From the NCBI GenBank assembly GCA_903821395.1, contig CAIJLJ010000142.1:1-48331 (forward strand): a DNA stretch of 48,331 bases. The letters are read 5' to 3'. Source of the DNA: an uncultured Solirubrobacterales bacterium. Its GTDB lineage: Bacteria; Actinomycetota; Thermoleophilia; Solirubrobacterales; Solirubrobacteraceae. The position numbers and the translations under genes are program-made. This document shows, one piece after another, positions 33,506-42,612 of the stretch (position 1 is the first letter of the stretch; each line of letters opens with the position of its first letter). Below the pieces are notes generated by a model. That model was not told the DNA's origin and ran no database searches. It worked only from the letters and a program-made list of their open reading frames with translations.

Positions 33506-34254
33506 TTGACGGCGATCCTTGGCGCGGCGCTGCGAGCGGGTGCTGGCTCGTCGTGCTCGCCGATAAGGCTGCGGCGTAGTGCGGCTAGTTGGGCGCGGCT
33601 GTGCTTCGAGGCCATCTCGTATTTGCAGATCGTGATGAAGAGCAGCGTGATCCCAAGTAGCGCGCTGTAGAAGGCGAGTCGCATGTCATTTGGCAATGAG
33701 CCGCCTGAGCTACCGAGCACGCGAGGATGAATCAGTGGGCTGGCAAGACGGACGGCAATGAAGTTGACCGGCACGAAGACCCCTGCGACGACCGCGAAGA
33801 CGGCCGCGTAGCGCGCTTGGCGCTCAGGGTCCTCAATCGAGAAGCGCAGCGGCTGGTAGGTGCAATAGAGCAGGAAGACGATCAGGAACGAGACCAGCGT
33901 CGGCTCATCCCAAACCCACCACTGACCCCAAGCCGCTTTTGCCCAGATTGACCCGGTGATCAGCGCGCCGATGCAGAAGATCAGTCCTTGGTGGATCGCT
34001 GTGTAGGAGCGCAGGTCGTGGCGCGTGTCCCCGCTCCTGAGGTACTGGATTCCAAAGATCCCGCCGAAGACAAAGCCGCCGAGAGTGACGATTGCCAGCG
34101 GTACGTGGATGTAGAAGATCTTCTGTGAGAAGCCCTGGTCGGCTTCGATCGGCGCGTAGAAGAAGGCCAGCGCGAGCGCTGCTGTTAGGACGATTCCCGT
34201 GGCAATCGCGTAGCCGGTTAGGCGTCTTCCGTAGAGGCTTTTTGTCGTCGGCAT
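33502..34254 (-). CDS. ccmC: Heme exporter subunit CcmC
   Basis: Polytopic protein of the system I cytochrome c maturation pathway that attaches heme to CcmE. At 250 residues it has about six membrane segments. The diagnostic tryptophan-rich WGQWWVWDEP loop is near residue 109, flanked by conserved His in FYIHVPLA (about 48) and in the later PLIHPRVLGSSGG region. Presence of CcmA and CcmB next to it favours CcmC over the related system II protein CcsA. CcmE, CcmF and CcmH are not in the window. It lies 3 bases after ccmB. Confidence 0.94.
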   Translation of the reverse strand: MPTTKSLYGRRLTGYAIATGIVLTAALALAFFYAPIEADQGFSQKIFYIHVPLAIVTLGGFVFGGIFGIQYLRSGDTRHDLRSYTAIHQGLIFCIGALITGSIWAKAAWGQWWVWDEPTLVSFLIVFLLYCTYQPLRFSIEDPERQARYAAVFAVVAGVFVPVNFIAVRLASPLIHPRVLGSSGGSLPNDMRLAFYSALLGITLLFITICKYEMASKHSRAQLAALRRSLIGEHDEPAPARSAAPRIAVK

Positions 34255-34257
34255 ATT

Positions 34258-34952
34258 TCAGTCCTCAACCAAGTAATCGAATAGGGCGTATGCGAGTAGC
34301 CCGAAGATCAGATCGTACAGCCCTAGCAGTGCCAGCCAGCGGCCGACGAGCGTGCCGCCGCCAGCGCTCAGCAACGGCTCGCTTGCCTTCGTTACCGCGA
34401 TCAGTAGCGGGATCAGCAGTGGCAGCGCGAGGATTGAGGTGATTAGGTCGCGCGCGCGGGTCTGAATTGCAATACCGGCGATCAGTGTTCCGACTAGCGC
34501 GATGCCAAGGTCAGCGAGCACGATCAGCAGTGCGAGCGAGCCCCACTGGGAGACGGTTGGCGTCGGGCCAAGCAGCAGAACCGCAAACAGCATCGAGGCC
34601 AGAAGCCCAACTATTAGAAGGAAGATGAAGAGCGTCATTGCCTTCGCGATCAGCAATGCGCTACGCGGGGCGGGAGCCAGCAGGAAGCCGTCGAGGCCTC
34701 CCTCCTCACGGTCGGCGACGAAGCTGCGGCCGATTCCCAGCAGCGCGGCAAGCGTCAGCGTTACCCATAGAACGCCGGATGCGATCGCGCCTTCGATCTC
34801 ATTGCGGCCAAGTGCGAAGTGGAAGATCACAAAGGCGCTGGCGCAGAAGAGCGCCATTGCAGTCAGCGTCTGTGGCGCGCGGCGCTCCAGTGTCAGCTCC
34901 TTGTAAAGCACGGCACGAGCCGCGCTGAGCGTCGATGGTGGGTGGGCGGCGC

Positions 34953-34956
<4 letters not shown>
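34258..34956 (-). CDS. ccmB: Heme exporter subunit CcmB
   Basis: Membrane subunit of the CcmABC complex. It has 232 residues with about six hydrophobic segments. A cytoplasmic N-terminal ARAVLYKELTLERRAPQTL, the FVADREEGGLDGFLLAPAPRSALLIAK segment (about residues 78-104) and GSLALLIVLADLGIALVGTL are typical of CcmB. It overlaps ccmA by 4 bases and precedes ccmC. Confidence 0.92.
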
Positions 34957-35634
<678 letters not shown>

Positions 35635-35648
<14 letters not shown>

Positions 35649-36123
35649 CTGTGCGTCCGCCTTCGCGGCCGATGTGACGGACTGCGTGGCCAAGGATCGG
35701 GGCTAGCACCGGGAAGGCCTCTCCGATCGCCTTCGGGTTGCCGGGCATGTTTACGATCAGCGTGCCGCCGGCAACGCCGCTGGTGGCGCGCGAGATTGCT
35801 GCAGCCGGCGTGAATTGCATTGAGGCAGCGCGCAGCGCCTCGGCTATACCGGGTACCGATCGCTCGATCACTGCTTCGCTGGCCTCCGGGGTTACATCGT
35901 CGGGAGTGAGGCCGGTGCCGCCGCTTGTTAGGACTACGTCGAAGCCTTCTGCGACCAGCTCGCGCAGCCGCGCTTCGATCGCGGCTTGGTCGTCGGCCAG
36001 CACTTCGCGCAGCTCAACGTCGCAGCCCGCGGCGGTGGCAGCGTCGGCAAGCGCCGGGCCGGAGAGGTCTTCGCCTTCGCCCCGCGCAAGGGAGCTGGAG
36101 ATTGTGAGGATTGCGGTGCGCAT
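35635..36123 (-). CDS. moaB: Molybdenum cofactor protein MoaB/Mog family
   Basis: Binds molybdopterin and adenylylates it before metal insertion (Mog-type), or is the related MoaB. It is 162 residues with TSGGTGLTPDDVTPEA (66-81) and the MPGNPKAIGEAFPVLAP region, which mark the pterin-binding site. MoaB and Mog cannot be told apart with certainty here. It lies 9 bases after moaC and overlaps ccmA, so cofactor synthesis and heme export genes are in one transcript. Confidence 0.88.
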
Positions 36124-36132
36124 CGCCCGGCC

Positions 36133-36609
36133 CTAGGACCGCGTCCAGTGGCCAGAGCGGCCGCCGCTCTTTTCGAGCAGCTCAACGCGCTCGATCGTCA
36201 CGCCGCGTTCGAGCCCCTTGACCATGTCGTAAACGGTCAGCGCTGCAATCGAAACGGCCGTCATCGCTTCCATCTCTACGCCGGTCGGCCCGTGGACGGT
36301 CGTGCTGGCGGTCAGGGTGACGGTTCCGGCTTCGGCGTCGATCACGCCATCGACTTCAACGTGGTCGAGCCCCAGCGGGTGGCAGAGTGGGATCAGCTCA
36401 GCGGTCCGCTTGGCGGCCATGATCCCTGCGATCCGCGCGCTGGCGAGCACGTCGCCCTTCGGCGCGTCGCCGGCCGCTACGGCCGCCGCTGTAGTCGGCT
36501 CCATCCGCACAACTGCCCGTGCGACGGCCTTACGGTCGCTGGGCTCTTTGCCCGATACGTCGACCATTCGCGCTTCGCCGTCCTCGTTTAGGTGCGTGAG
36601 CCCGCTCAC
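36133..36609 (-). CDS. moaC: Cyclic pyranopterin monophosphate synthase MoaC
   Basis: Second enzyme of molybdenum-cofactor synthesis, acting with MoaA to make cyclic pyranopterin monophosphate. The 158 residues contain [47 protein letters not shown] and [23 protein letters not shown], the conserved active-site blocks. The start is GTG at 36609, six bases after a TACGCT -10 box and without a Shine-Dalgarno sequence, so leaderless initiation is likely. It is the first gene of the eleven-gene minus operon ending at birA. moaA is not in the window. Confidence 0.95.
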   Translation of the reverse strand: MSGLTHLNEDGEARMVDVSGKEPSDRKAVARAVVRMEPTTAAAVAAGDAPKGDVLASARIAGIMAAKRTAELIPLCHPLGLDHVEVDGVIDAEAGTVTLTASTTVHGPTGVEMEAMTAVSIAALTVYDMVKGLERGVTIERVELLEKSGGRSGHWTRS

Positions 36610-36615
36610 GCCGCG

Positions 36616-36621
36616 AGCGTA
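36616..36621 (-). promoter_or_regulatory. -10 box of probable leaderless moaC operon promoter
   Basis: TACGCT on the minus strand ends six bases before the GTG of moaC, in the 28-base gap after the precorrin-2 dehydrogenase gene. It is the most likely promoter for the moaC-to-birA operon, though read-through from upstream is possible. Confidence 0.5.
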
Positions 36622-36637
36622 GCGCGGGACAGGTCCT

Positions 36638-37378
36638 TCAGGCGGGCGCGTGGCTGCGCTGCGCGGCGGCGATTACGTCCTGAACGGCGGCAGCGTCGCC
36701 GTCACGAAGCAGCGCGATCGGGTCAGGCTCGCCATTGACTATCTCTTCGAAGAAGGCCTTGCGGTCTTGATAGGTCGGCAGTGTTCCCTTCGCCCAGCCG
36801 CGCGTTTCGTTGAGCATGATCGCGAGCTGCGCGTACTCCTCGCCGAAGAGCTCCGAGATTTCACGCTTCATCCGCTTTGCCAGAGCCGGTGAGGCGCCGG
36901 CGGTCGAGATCGCAATTGCCAGCGGACCGGTGCGGACGATCGCCGGCAGGATGAAGTTGCAGAGCGGCGGCACGTCAACGATGTTGACCAGCATCGCGCG
37001 CTTCTCAGCGTCCTCGTAGATCTGAATGTTGGTCTCAGTTGAGTCGGTGCAGGCGATCACGATGAAGACGGCCTCAAGGTCCTCGGGGCCGGCGTAGTCG
37101 CGCTGCTCCCAGGTAATTGACCCTTCTGCGGCTAGCGCTTCAAGCTCTGGGCCAGCATCGGGCGAGATCACGGTCACGTCGCCGCCGCAGGCCAGCAGCC
37201 CTTCGCTCTTCTCGAGCCCCATGTCGCCGCCACCGATTACAACGCAGCGCCGCCCTTTCAGCTTCAGGCAGGCGATGTAGAACGGCGTTTCGAGCATGTC
37301 TTTAACGCAGGTCTGGTCACAGATCCCTTTGTTGTATTGGCAGACACACTCTTTTCCGGCATAAGCAGCAGCAGGCAT
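36638..37378 (-). CDS. Precorrin-2 dehydrogenase with N-terminal cysteine cluster
   Basis: NAD-dependent oxidation of precorrin-2 to sirohydrochlorin on the way to siroheme (CysG-N/Met8-like). The Rossmann domain starts at residue about 35 with [18 protein letters not shown]. Family features include [17 protein letters not shown] and [18 protein letters not shown]. The protein is 246 residues and ends with a helical tail of about 80 residues. The first 30 residues are unusual: C11, C13, C20 and C24 (CxC-x6-C-x3-C) lie ahead of the ordinary start region, near M28. This looks like a metal or Fe-S binding site. The ATG at 37378 is preceded by TACGCT (8 bases before) and GGAG. The enzyme complements CobA-HemD downstream. 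Confidence 0.88.
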   Translation of the reverse strand: MPAAAYAGKECVCQYNKGICDQTCVKDMLETPFYIACLKLKGRRCVVIGGGDMGLEKSEGLLACGGDVTVISPDAGPELEALAAEGSITWEQRDYAGPEDLEAVFIVIACTDSTETNIQIYEDAEKRAMLVNIVDVPPLCNFILPAIVRTGPLAIAISTAGASPALAKRMKREISELFGEEYAQLAIMLNETRGWAKGTLPTYQDRKAFFEEIVNGEPDPIALLRDGDAAAVQDVIAAAQRSHAPA

Positions 37379-37401
37379 GGTCGCTCCAGCGTAGAGGTTC
37401 G

Positions 37402-37407
37402 TATCGT
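37402..37407 (+). promoter_or_regulatory. Possible -10 box before the DUF2236 gene
   Basis: TATCGT ends 8 bases before the ATG at 37416. Transcription would begin close to the start codon. The promoter shares a 37-base divergent gap with the precorrin-2 dehydrogenase gene. Confidence 0.35.
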
Positions 37408-37415
37408 CTGTACGT

Positions 37416-38303
37416 ATGGCAACGGCATCAAAGCTCAGAGAGATTCCCTTCCGCCCGGCCGGGCCCGGCGAGGGTTACTTCGAAGACGATTCGCTGATCC
37501 GCCGCGTCAACCGTGAGCTGATTGTCGCCTTCTCGGGCGCCCGCGCGCTGCTGATGCAGGCATCCCACCCGGTGATGTTCGAGGGTTTTTTCATTAAAAC
37601 TGAGGCGAAGGATGCAGCGCACGCGCGGCTGGCGCGGACGGCGACGATCATGAACACGATCTACTTTGGCCGCCGCGACGACGCCGATCGAATGACCGAT
37701 CGCGTCCGTGGCGTTCACACGCAGATCAACGGTGTGCTCGAAGAGCCGGCCGGCAAGTACCCGGCAGGCACCCCGTACGCCGCCGATGACCCGCAGTTCC
37801 TGCTCTGGACGCTGGCGGCGCTCGTTGACTCGGCCGACCGGCTCTACCGCCTATATGTCGATGAGCTCACGCGCGACGAGCGCGACGCGCTCTGGGGTGA
37901 CTACCGCCTTGTCGGCAAGCTCTTCGGCCTGCAAGAGGACGAGATGCCAGCCACGATCGAAGGCTTCGACGCCTACATGACCGAGATGGTCGAAGGTGAT
38001 CAGCTGTTCGTCACTGAGAGCGCCCGTGAGGAGAGCCTCTCCGTCGTTCTTAACCCACCGGCGCCGATCTACATGCGTGGGCTGGTCGAGGCCGTCAACT
38101 TCATCATTGTTGGCTCATTGCCGGCGAAGATCCGTCGCGGCTACGGCCTCTCTTGGGATCCACTGCGCGAGTCGATGCGGCTCGGCGGCGCGCTCTACAC
38201 CAAGCGTGTGCTTCTGCCGCTGCTGCCGCAGATGCTTCGTAACACGCCGGTTGCCGGAGGCAAGCTGCTTCCCGGCCCGCCGCGCGCTGCCGCCGCGGCC
38301 TAG
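37416..38303 (+). CDS. DUF2236 (MpaB/latex-clearing-like) oxygenase family protein
   Basis: Member of the DUF2236 family, which includes heme-b proteins such as latex-clearing protein and fungal MpaB. The 295 residues are mostly helical. [14 protein letters not shown] (about 46-59) and [25 protein letters not shown] (about 86-110) carry the conserved His and Arg residues that are heme and fold markers in this family. [19 protein letters not shown] is typical of the core. Most bacterial members have no known substrate. The stop codon interlocks with that of chrA in the four bases CTAG. Its position next to heme genes fits a heme protein but does not prove function. Confidence 0.8.
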   Translation: MATASKLREIPFRPAGPGEGYFEDDSLIRRVNRELIVAFSGARALLMQASHPVMFEGFFIKTEAKDAAHARLARTATIMNTIYFGRRDDADRMTDRVRGVHTQINGVLEEPAGKYPAGTPYAADDPQFLLWTLAALVDSADRLYRLYVDELTRDERDALWGDYRLVGKLFGLQEDEMPATIEGFDAYMTEMVEGDQLFVTESAREESLSVVLNPPAPIYMRGLVEAVNFIIVGSLPAKIRRGYGLSWDPLRESMRLGGALYTKRVLLPLLPQMLRNTPVAGGKLLPGPPRAAAAA

Positions 38304-39466
38304 CCAAGCGCTGGTAACGGCGCGCCGAGCAGAGCCGCCACGGCGCCAGCCGCAGCTGCCAACAGCAGCGTTGGCACTACGCCAAGGCGGGCGCCGAAGA
38401 GCAGCGCCGTTGCCGCCGCCGCGATCACCCACTGCCAGCTAAAGCTCAGTCCCGAGGCGAGCGGGATCAGAGCGCCAAAGATTGCGCCTACAGCGGCGGG
38501 GCCGGCGCCGTCGAGGAAGGCGCGTGCGTCAGTGTTGTTGCGCAAGCTGAGGAAGCGCCCTCCGCCGGCCATGACGAACAGAAACGATGGGGCGAAGGCC
38601 ACGAACGAAGCCAGCAGCGCTCCGCCGAGCCCTGCCGCTGCGTAGCCGACAACGGCGACAGTCTGCACGACCGGTCCTGGTGTGATCTGCCCGAGTGCAA
38701 CAGCGTTGAGGAACTGACCGTCGGTCATCCAGCCGTAAACGCGGACTGCGTCCTCTTGCATAATCGGCACGATCACGAAGCCGCCGCCGTAGGAGAGCGC
38801 ACCGACTTTGAGCGCGGTCCAGGCGAGCTGTGTTTGAGTCGAAGCTGCCGTCGCGGCTGCCAGCAGCAGCGCGAGTGCGGCCGGTGCGCCAAGCGATGAG
38901 AGCGGCGGCGCTTCGGCGCGGCGGATGATCAGCTCGGCTAGGCCGCAGCCGATCAGTGCAAGTACGACGAACGGTCCGACCGCGATAACTGAGATGGCAC
39001 CGATCGCGATGTAGATGGCGGCGCGCCAGCGACGCAGCCCCTCGTGCGGTGCGAGGCTGCTGCGGCTTAGATCCCAGCCGACGCGCAGCACGACTCCGAT
39101 CACGGCCGCGCCAGCTCCGGCGCCAACGCCGCGTAGCCAGTCGGCCGGCGCGCTACTGAGCGAGATCGCCGCCAGCGCAATGATCATCACCAGCCCAGGG
39201 ATGATGAAAAGCAGGCCACCAATCAGCGCCGCCCACTGCCCTCCTGCGCGCAAAGCGCAGTAGATCGCCAGCTGCGTTGAGGCCGGGCCCGGCAGCAGGT
39301 TGCAGGCCGCGTTGGCGTGCTCAAACTCGTCTGGCTGGATCCAGTGTTCGCGTTCAACGCAGAGCTCGCGCAACATTGCGACGTGAGCCTGGGGACCGCC
39401 GAAGCCGGTGAAGCCAAGTCGCGCCCACTCGCGCGCGACCGTTCTGATCGATGTTTGGTTCGCCAT
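38300..39466 (-). CDS. chrA: Chromate-type (CHR family) transporter
   Basis: Two-domain CHR transporter of 388 residues. The N-terminal half has LGFTGFGGPQAHVAML and NLLPGPASTQLAIY. The C-terminal half repeats the plan with GALSYGGGFVIVPIMQEDAV and LGQITPGPVVQTV. About ten hydrophobic segments are present. ChrA exports chromate in some bacteria; many homologues probably move sulfate or other anions, and nothing adjacent (no chrB) points to chromate resistance. It is divergent from the M20 gene with a 51-base gap. Confidence 0.88.
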   Translation of the reverse strand: MANQTSIRTVAREWARLGFTGFGGPQAHVAMLRELCVEREHWIQPDEFEHANAACNLLPGPASTQLAIYCALRAGGQWAALIGGLLFIIPGLVMIIALAAISLSSAPADWLRGVGAGAGAAVIGVVLRVGWDLSRSSLAPHEGLRRWRAAIYIAIGAISVIAVGPFVVLALIGCGLAELIIRRAEAPPLSSLGAPAALALLLAAATAASTQTQLAWTALKVGALSYGGGFVIVPIMQEDAVRVYGWMTDGQFLNAVALGQITPGPVVQTVAVVGYAAAGLGGALLASFVAFAPSFLFVMAGGGRFLSLRNNTDARAFLDGAGPAAVGAIFGALIPLASGLSFSWQWVIAAAATALLFGARLGVVPTLLLAAAAGAVAALLGAPLPALG

Positions 39467-39505
39467 CTAACGCGATATTCGCACCGCATTCACGCTTCTC
39501 TCGTT

Positions 39506-39511
39506 TAGGAT
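39506..39511 (+). promoter_or_regulatory. -10 box of probable leaderless M20 peptidase promoter
   Basis: TAGGAT ends 6 bases before the ATG at 39518. No Shine-Dalgarno sequence precedes this start, and the spacing would place the transcript 5' end at the start codon. Confidence 0.5.
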
Positions 39512-39517
39512 CGGTGA

Positions 39518-40832
39518 ATGGATCAACTCGCCGATCACGCGACGCGCCTGCTTAGCCGTCTGATCGCCCACAACACTGTCAATCCCCCTGGTAACGAGCG
39601 GGCGTTGCAGGAAGAGCTCGCAGCCGATCTGAAGGATGCGGGTTTCGAAGTGACGCTGGTCGGGCGAACTGAAGAGCGTCCTAACCTCGTTGCGCGGCTG
39701 CGCGGCGCCGCCGACGGCCCAACGCTATGCCTCCTTTCGCACTGCGACACGGTGCTCGCCAACCCTGATGAGTGGACCCATGACCCGTGGTGCGGCGATG
39801 TGATTGATGGCGAACTTTGGGGCCGCGGCGCGCTCGACATGAAGTCGCAGACGGCGGCCGAGGTAGCGGCCGGAATTGAGTTGGCGAAGAGTGGCTGGCG
39901 CCCGGCGTCTGGCGACCTGCTGATCGTCTGCGTTGTTGACGAGGAGACCGGCGGTGCTGACGGTGTCGCCTGGCTCTGCGAAAACCATCCCGATCTTGTT
40001 CGCTGCGACTACTCGCTCAATGAGGGCGCCGGCGCCTTCTTTGAGCTCGGTGGCGAGCGGCTCTACGGCGTCTGCGTCGCCGAGAAGGGCGTCTGCCGTT
40101 TCACGATCACGACCGACGGGGTTGCCGGCCACGCCAGCAACCCGCGCTTCGGTGACAACGCGTTGCTGAAGCTCGCTCCGCTAATCACCGCACTAGGTGA
40201 GTGGGATCCGGCTTACGACCTGACCGACGGCGCCAGCGCGCTTATGACCGACCTTGGCGCGCCGGTCGAAGGCGGCGACGTAGGCGCCGCGCTTGATCTC
40301 CTGCGCCAGCGCGAGCCGCTGCTGGCTGCTTTCGTCGAGCCAATGCTCGGCCTCACCTTCGCCCCAACTGTGATCTCCGCCTCAGAGAAGATCAACGTGC
40401 TGCCGTCGCAGGCCCAGCTGCGGGTTGATTGCCGCACGCCGCCCGGCCTTGGCGAAGAGCTGGTCCGCAAACGCGTGACAGAAGTGCTTGGAACCGAGGG
40501 CTATCGGCTGGATTTCACCGAGCAGTCGATCGGCAATGGTTCGCCAGTCGAAAGCCCGCTGATGGATCTGCTCAGTGGCTGGATCGACCGCGAGGACCCG
40601 GGCGCGCGCACAGTGCCGATCGTGCTGCCAGCTTTCACCGACTCGCGGACGATCCGCGCGACCTTCCCCGGACTCCGTCTCCTACGGCTTCTTCCCGATG
40701 CGCCACACCTCGCTGGCAGAGATGTGGCCACTGATCCACGCTCCCGACGAGCGGATCGACGTTCGCGACCTGGCCTTCGCCGCTCACTGCTTCAGCGACA
40801 TCGCGCAGGAGCTACTCGGCTCGGCTTCGTAG
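39518..40832 (+). CDS. M20-family metallopeptidase with apparent +1 frameshift
   Basis: Zinc-dependent amidohydrolase/peptidase of the ArgE/DapE/CPG2 type. Conserved ligands are in LLSHCDTV, GRGALDMKSQ, VVDEETGG and LNEGAG, with a dimerisation domain at about 195-310. In the first frame sense is lost after F383: the expected PDSVSYGFFPMR and PLIHAPDERID, with the last metal His, continue one frame over and end at 40832. Removing one C from the CCCC at 40666-40669 restores a 437-residue protein. Unshifted, the frame runs to 40930 and overlaps the epimerase gene. The cause may be a sequencing error, a true mutation, or +1 slippage at CCC-G. The substrate is unknown. Confidence 0.85.
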
Positions 40833-40845
40833 ACTGCGCAGAAGA

Positions 40846-41256
40846 ATGTTTGATCGCATCGACCATGTGGGCATCGCCGTTGAGGCAATCGACCCTGCGC
40901 TTGAGCTTTACGAAGCCGCCTATGAGCTGAAGCTCGTCCACCGCGAAGTCGTCGAGGAGCAGGGAGTTGAGGCTGTGCTGCTCGACGTCGGCGAGAACCA
41001 CATCGAGCTACTCCAGCCGCTCAGCCCCGACACCCCCGTCGGTCGCTTCCTTGAGCGCAGTGGCCCGGGAATGCATCACATCGCTTACCAAGTCAGCGAC
41101 ATTGACAGCGAGCTTGAGCGGCTGCGCGCTGCTGGAATTGAGCTAATTGACAAGCAGCCGCGGGTTGGTATCCGTGGCTCGCGAGTTGCTTTCGCCCACC
41201 CCAAATACACCGGAGGCGTTCTGACCGAGATCGTCCAGCCGGCGGAGGATCACTGA
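40846..41256 (+). CDS. mce: Methylmalonyl-CoA epimerase
   Basis: Interconverts (S)- and (R)-methylmalonyl-CoA in propionate/succinate metabolism. It is a 136-residue vicinal-oxygen-chelate protein. FDRIDHVGIAV begins with metal ligand H7. GPGMHHIAYQV (about 73-83) supplies a second His, and LTEIVQ near the end supplies E128. The repeat of two beta-alpha-beta-beta-beta units is visible. Methylmalonyl-CoA mutase is not in the window. The gene ends in a one-base overlap (TGATG) with the next small gene. Confidence 0.94.
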   Translation: MFDRIDHVGIAVEAIDPALELYEAAYELKLVHREVVEEQGVEAVLLDVGENHIELLQPLSPDTPVGRFLERSGPGMHHIAYQVSDIDSELERLRAAGIELIDKQPRVGIRGSRVAFAHPKYTGGVLTEIVQPAEDH

Positions 41257-41486
41257 TGGCCAAGGAATCAACTGAAGGCGAGCGCGTAGTGCTCGGGCTA
41301 AAAGGCGGCGGCGCGCTTCCACTGAAACTCAGCGCCAGCGACCGCGAGAAGCTTTTTAGCTCGCTCGAAAAGGGCGGCTGGATCGATCTCAACGATGAGG
41401 ACGGCCCGGTCCGCGTGGATTGCTCGCAGGTCGTGTACGTGCGCAGCGAGAGCGAAGAGCATCGCGTCGGCTTTGGCCTCGGTTAG
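41256..41486 (+). CDS. Small hypothetical protein
   Basis: A 76-residue protein I do not recognise with certainty. It is charged and soluble, with a strand-rich centre (GGWIDLNDEDGPVRVDCSQVVYVRSE at about residues 40-65). Its layout resembles small actinobacterial DUF3107-type proteins that end in a DxxxIxYV strand, but this is only a visual likeness. The ATG overlaps the mce stop by one base (TGATG), so it is almost certainly translated from the mce transcript and is unlikely to be chance. Confidence 0.65.
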   Translation: MAKESTEGERVVLGLKGGGALPLKLSASDREKLFSSLEKGGWIDLNDEDGPVRVDCSQVVYVRSESEEHRVGFGLG

Positions 41487-41532
41487 CCACTCCGGCTTGC
41501 CGAGCCACTCGAACGGATTGCTGAGTTAAGCG

Positions 41533-42612
41533 ATGAAGGTTGGAATCATCGGCATGCCCAATGCCGGCAAGTCGTCGCTCTTCAACGCCCTCACCCAGGC
41601 CGGTGCACAGGCCGCCAACTACCCCTTCACAACGATCGAACCGAACGTCGCCGTCGTCCCTGTAGAGGACGAGCGGATGGTTCAGGTCGCCGAGACGGTT
41701 GGTGCCTCGGAGATTGTCTGGGACACGATCGCCTTCCACGACATCGCGGGGCTTGTAGCCGGCGCACACAAGGGGGAGGGGCTCGGCAATCAGTTCCTCG
41801 CCAACATCCGCGAGACCGACGCGTTGCTGCACGTAGTCCGCGCGCACGGCGATTCGAACGTGATCCACTCCGAAGGCAGCGTCGACCCGCAGCGCGACAT
41901 CGAGATCATCGAAACCGAACTGATCTTCGCCGACCTTGAGCAGGCTGAACGGCGCCACCAGCGCGTCTCCCGCGAGGCTCGCAGCGGCGACGCCCATGCC
42001 GTAGCTGAAGAAGCATGGCTGGCTGCAGTGATCGAGGCGCTCAGCGCCGGTCGTCCTGCTCGTACCGTCCCCGTGCCCGATGACGCGCCGGACGTGATGC
42101 GGCTGCTACAGCCGCTGACCGGTAAGCCGGTGCTCTTCATCGCCAACGTCGATGAAGGTGATCTAGCGGTGCCGGATGTCGTCAGCGCACACGCCGCCAA
42201 AGAGGGCGCTGGCGCCGTTGCGATCTCGTCGCGGCTTGAAGCTGAGCTGTCTGAGCTGAGCGACGAGGACGCCGCCGCGATGCGCGCCGACCTCGAGCTC
42301 GACGAGTCGGGGCTTGAGATGGTCGTCCGTGGTGCCTTTGAGCTGCTTGAGCTCATCGCCTTCTTCACTGCAGGTGAGGCGAAGCCTGCGCAGTCATGGC
42401 ATCTGCGCCGCGGCTCAACCGCTTGGGACGCTGCTGGAGCGATTCACACAGATATTCAGAAGGGCTTTGTTCGCGCTGAGATCATCGGCTGGGATGCTCT
42501 CGTTGACGCTGGCGGCTATTCCGCGGCTCGCGATCGTGGCACGCTGCGGACCGAGGGTCGCGATTACCAAGTAGCCGACGGCGACGTGATCACCGTCAAC
42601 TTCACTCCTTAG
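41533..42612 (+). CDS. ychF: Redox-regulated ATPase/GTPase YchF (OLA1 family)
   Basis: Ribosome-associated P-loop NTPase that hydrolyses ATP more readily than GTP. The 359 residues carry G1 GMPNAGKS (7-14), the NYPFTTIEPN switch region, G3 DIAGLVAGAHKGEGLGNQFL and an altered G4 (NVDE in place of NKxD, as in YchF). A coiled central part follows, then a C-terminal TGS domain ending AEIIGWDALVDAGGYSAARD and YQVADGDVITVNF. All are diagnostic. It overlaps the convergent exonuclease gene by 11 bases. Confidence 0.97.
   Translation: MKVGIIGMPNAGKSSLFNALTQAGAQAANYPFTTIEPNVAVVPVEDERMVQVAETVGASEIVWDTIAFHDIAGLVAGAHKGEGLGNQFLANIRETDALLHVVRAHGDSNVIHSEGSVDPQRDIEIIETELIFADLEQAERRHQRVSREARSGDAHAVAEEAWLAAVIEALSAGRPARTVPVPDDAPDVMRLLQPLTGKPVLFIANVDEGDLAVPDVVSAHAAKEGAGAVAISSRLEAELSELSDEDAAAMRADLELDESGLEMVVRGAFELLELIAFFTAGEAKPAQSWHLRRGSTAWDAAGAIHTDIQKGFVRAEIIGWDALVDAGGYSAARDRGTLRTEGRDYQVADGDVITVNFTP

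Noticed and set aside
40833-40930. Unshifted C-terminus of the M20 frame as genuine coding sequence
   Set aside because: It has no family resemblance and overlaps the start of the methylmalonyl-CoA epimerase gene.
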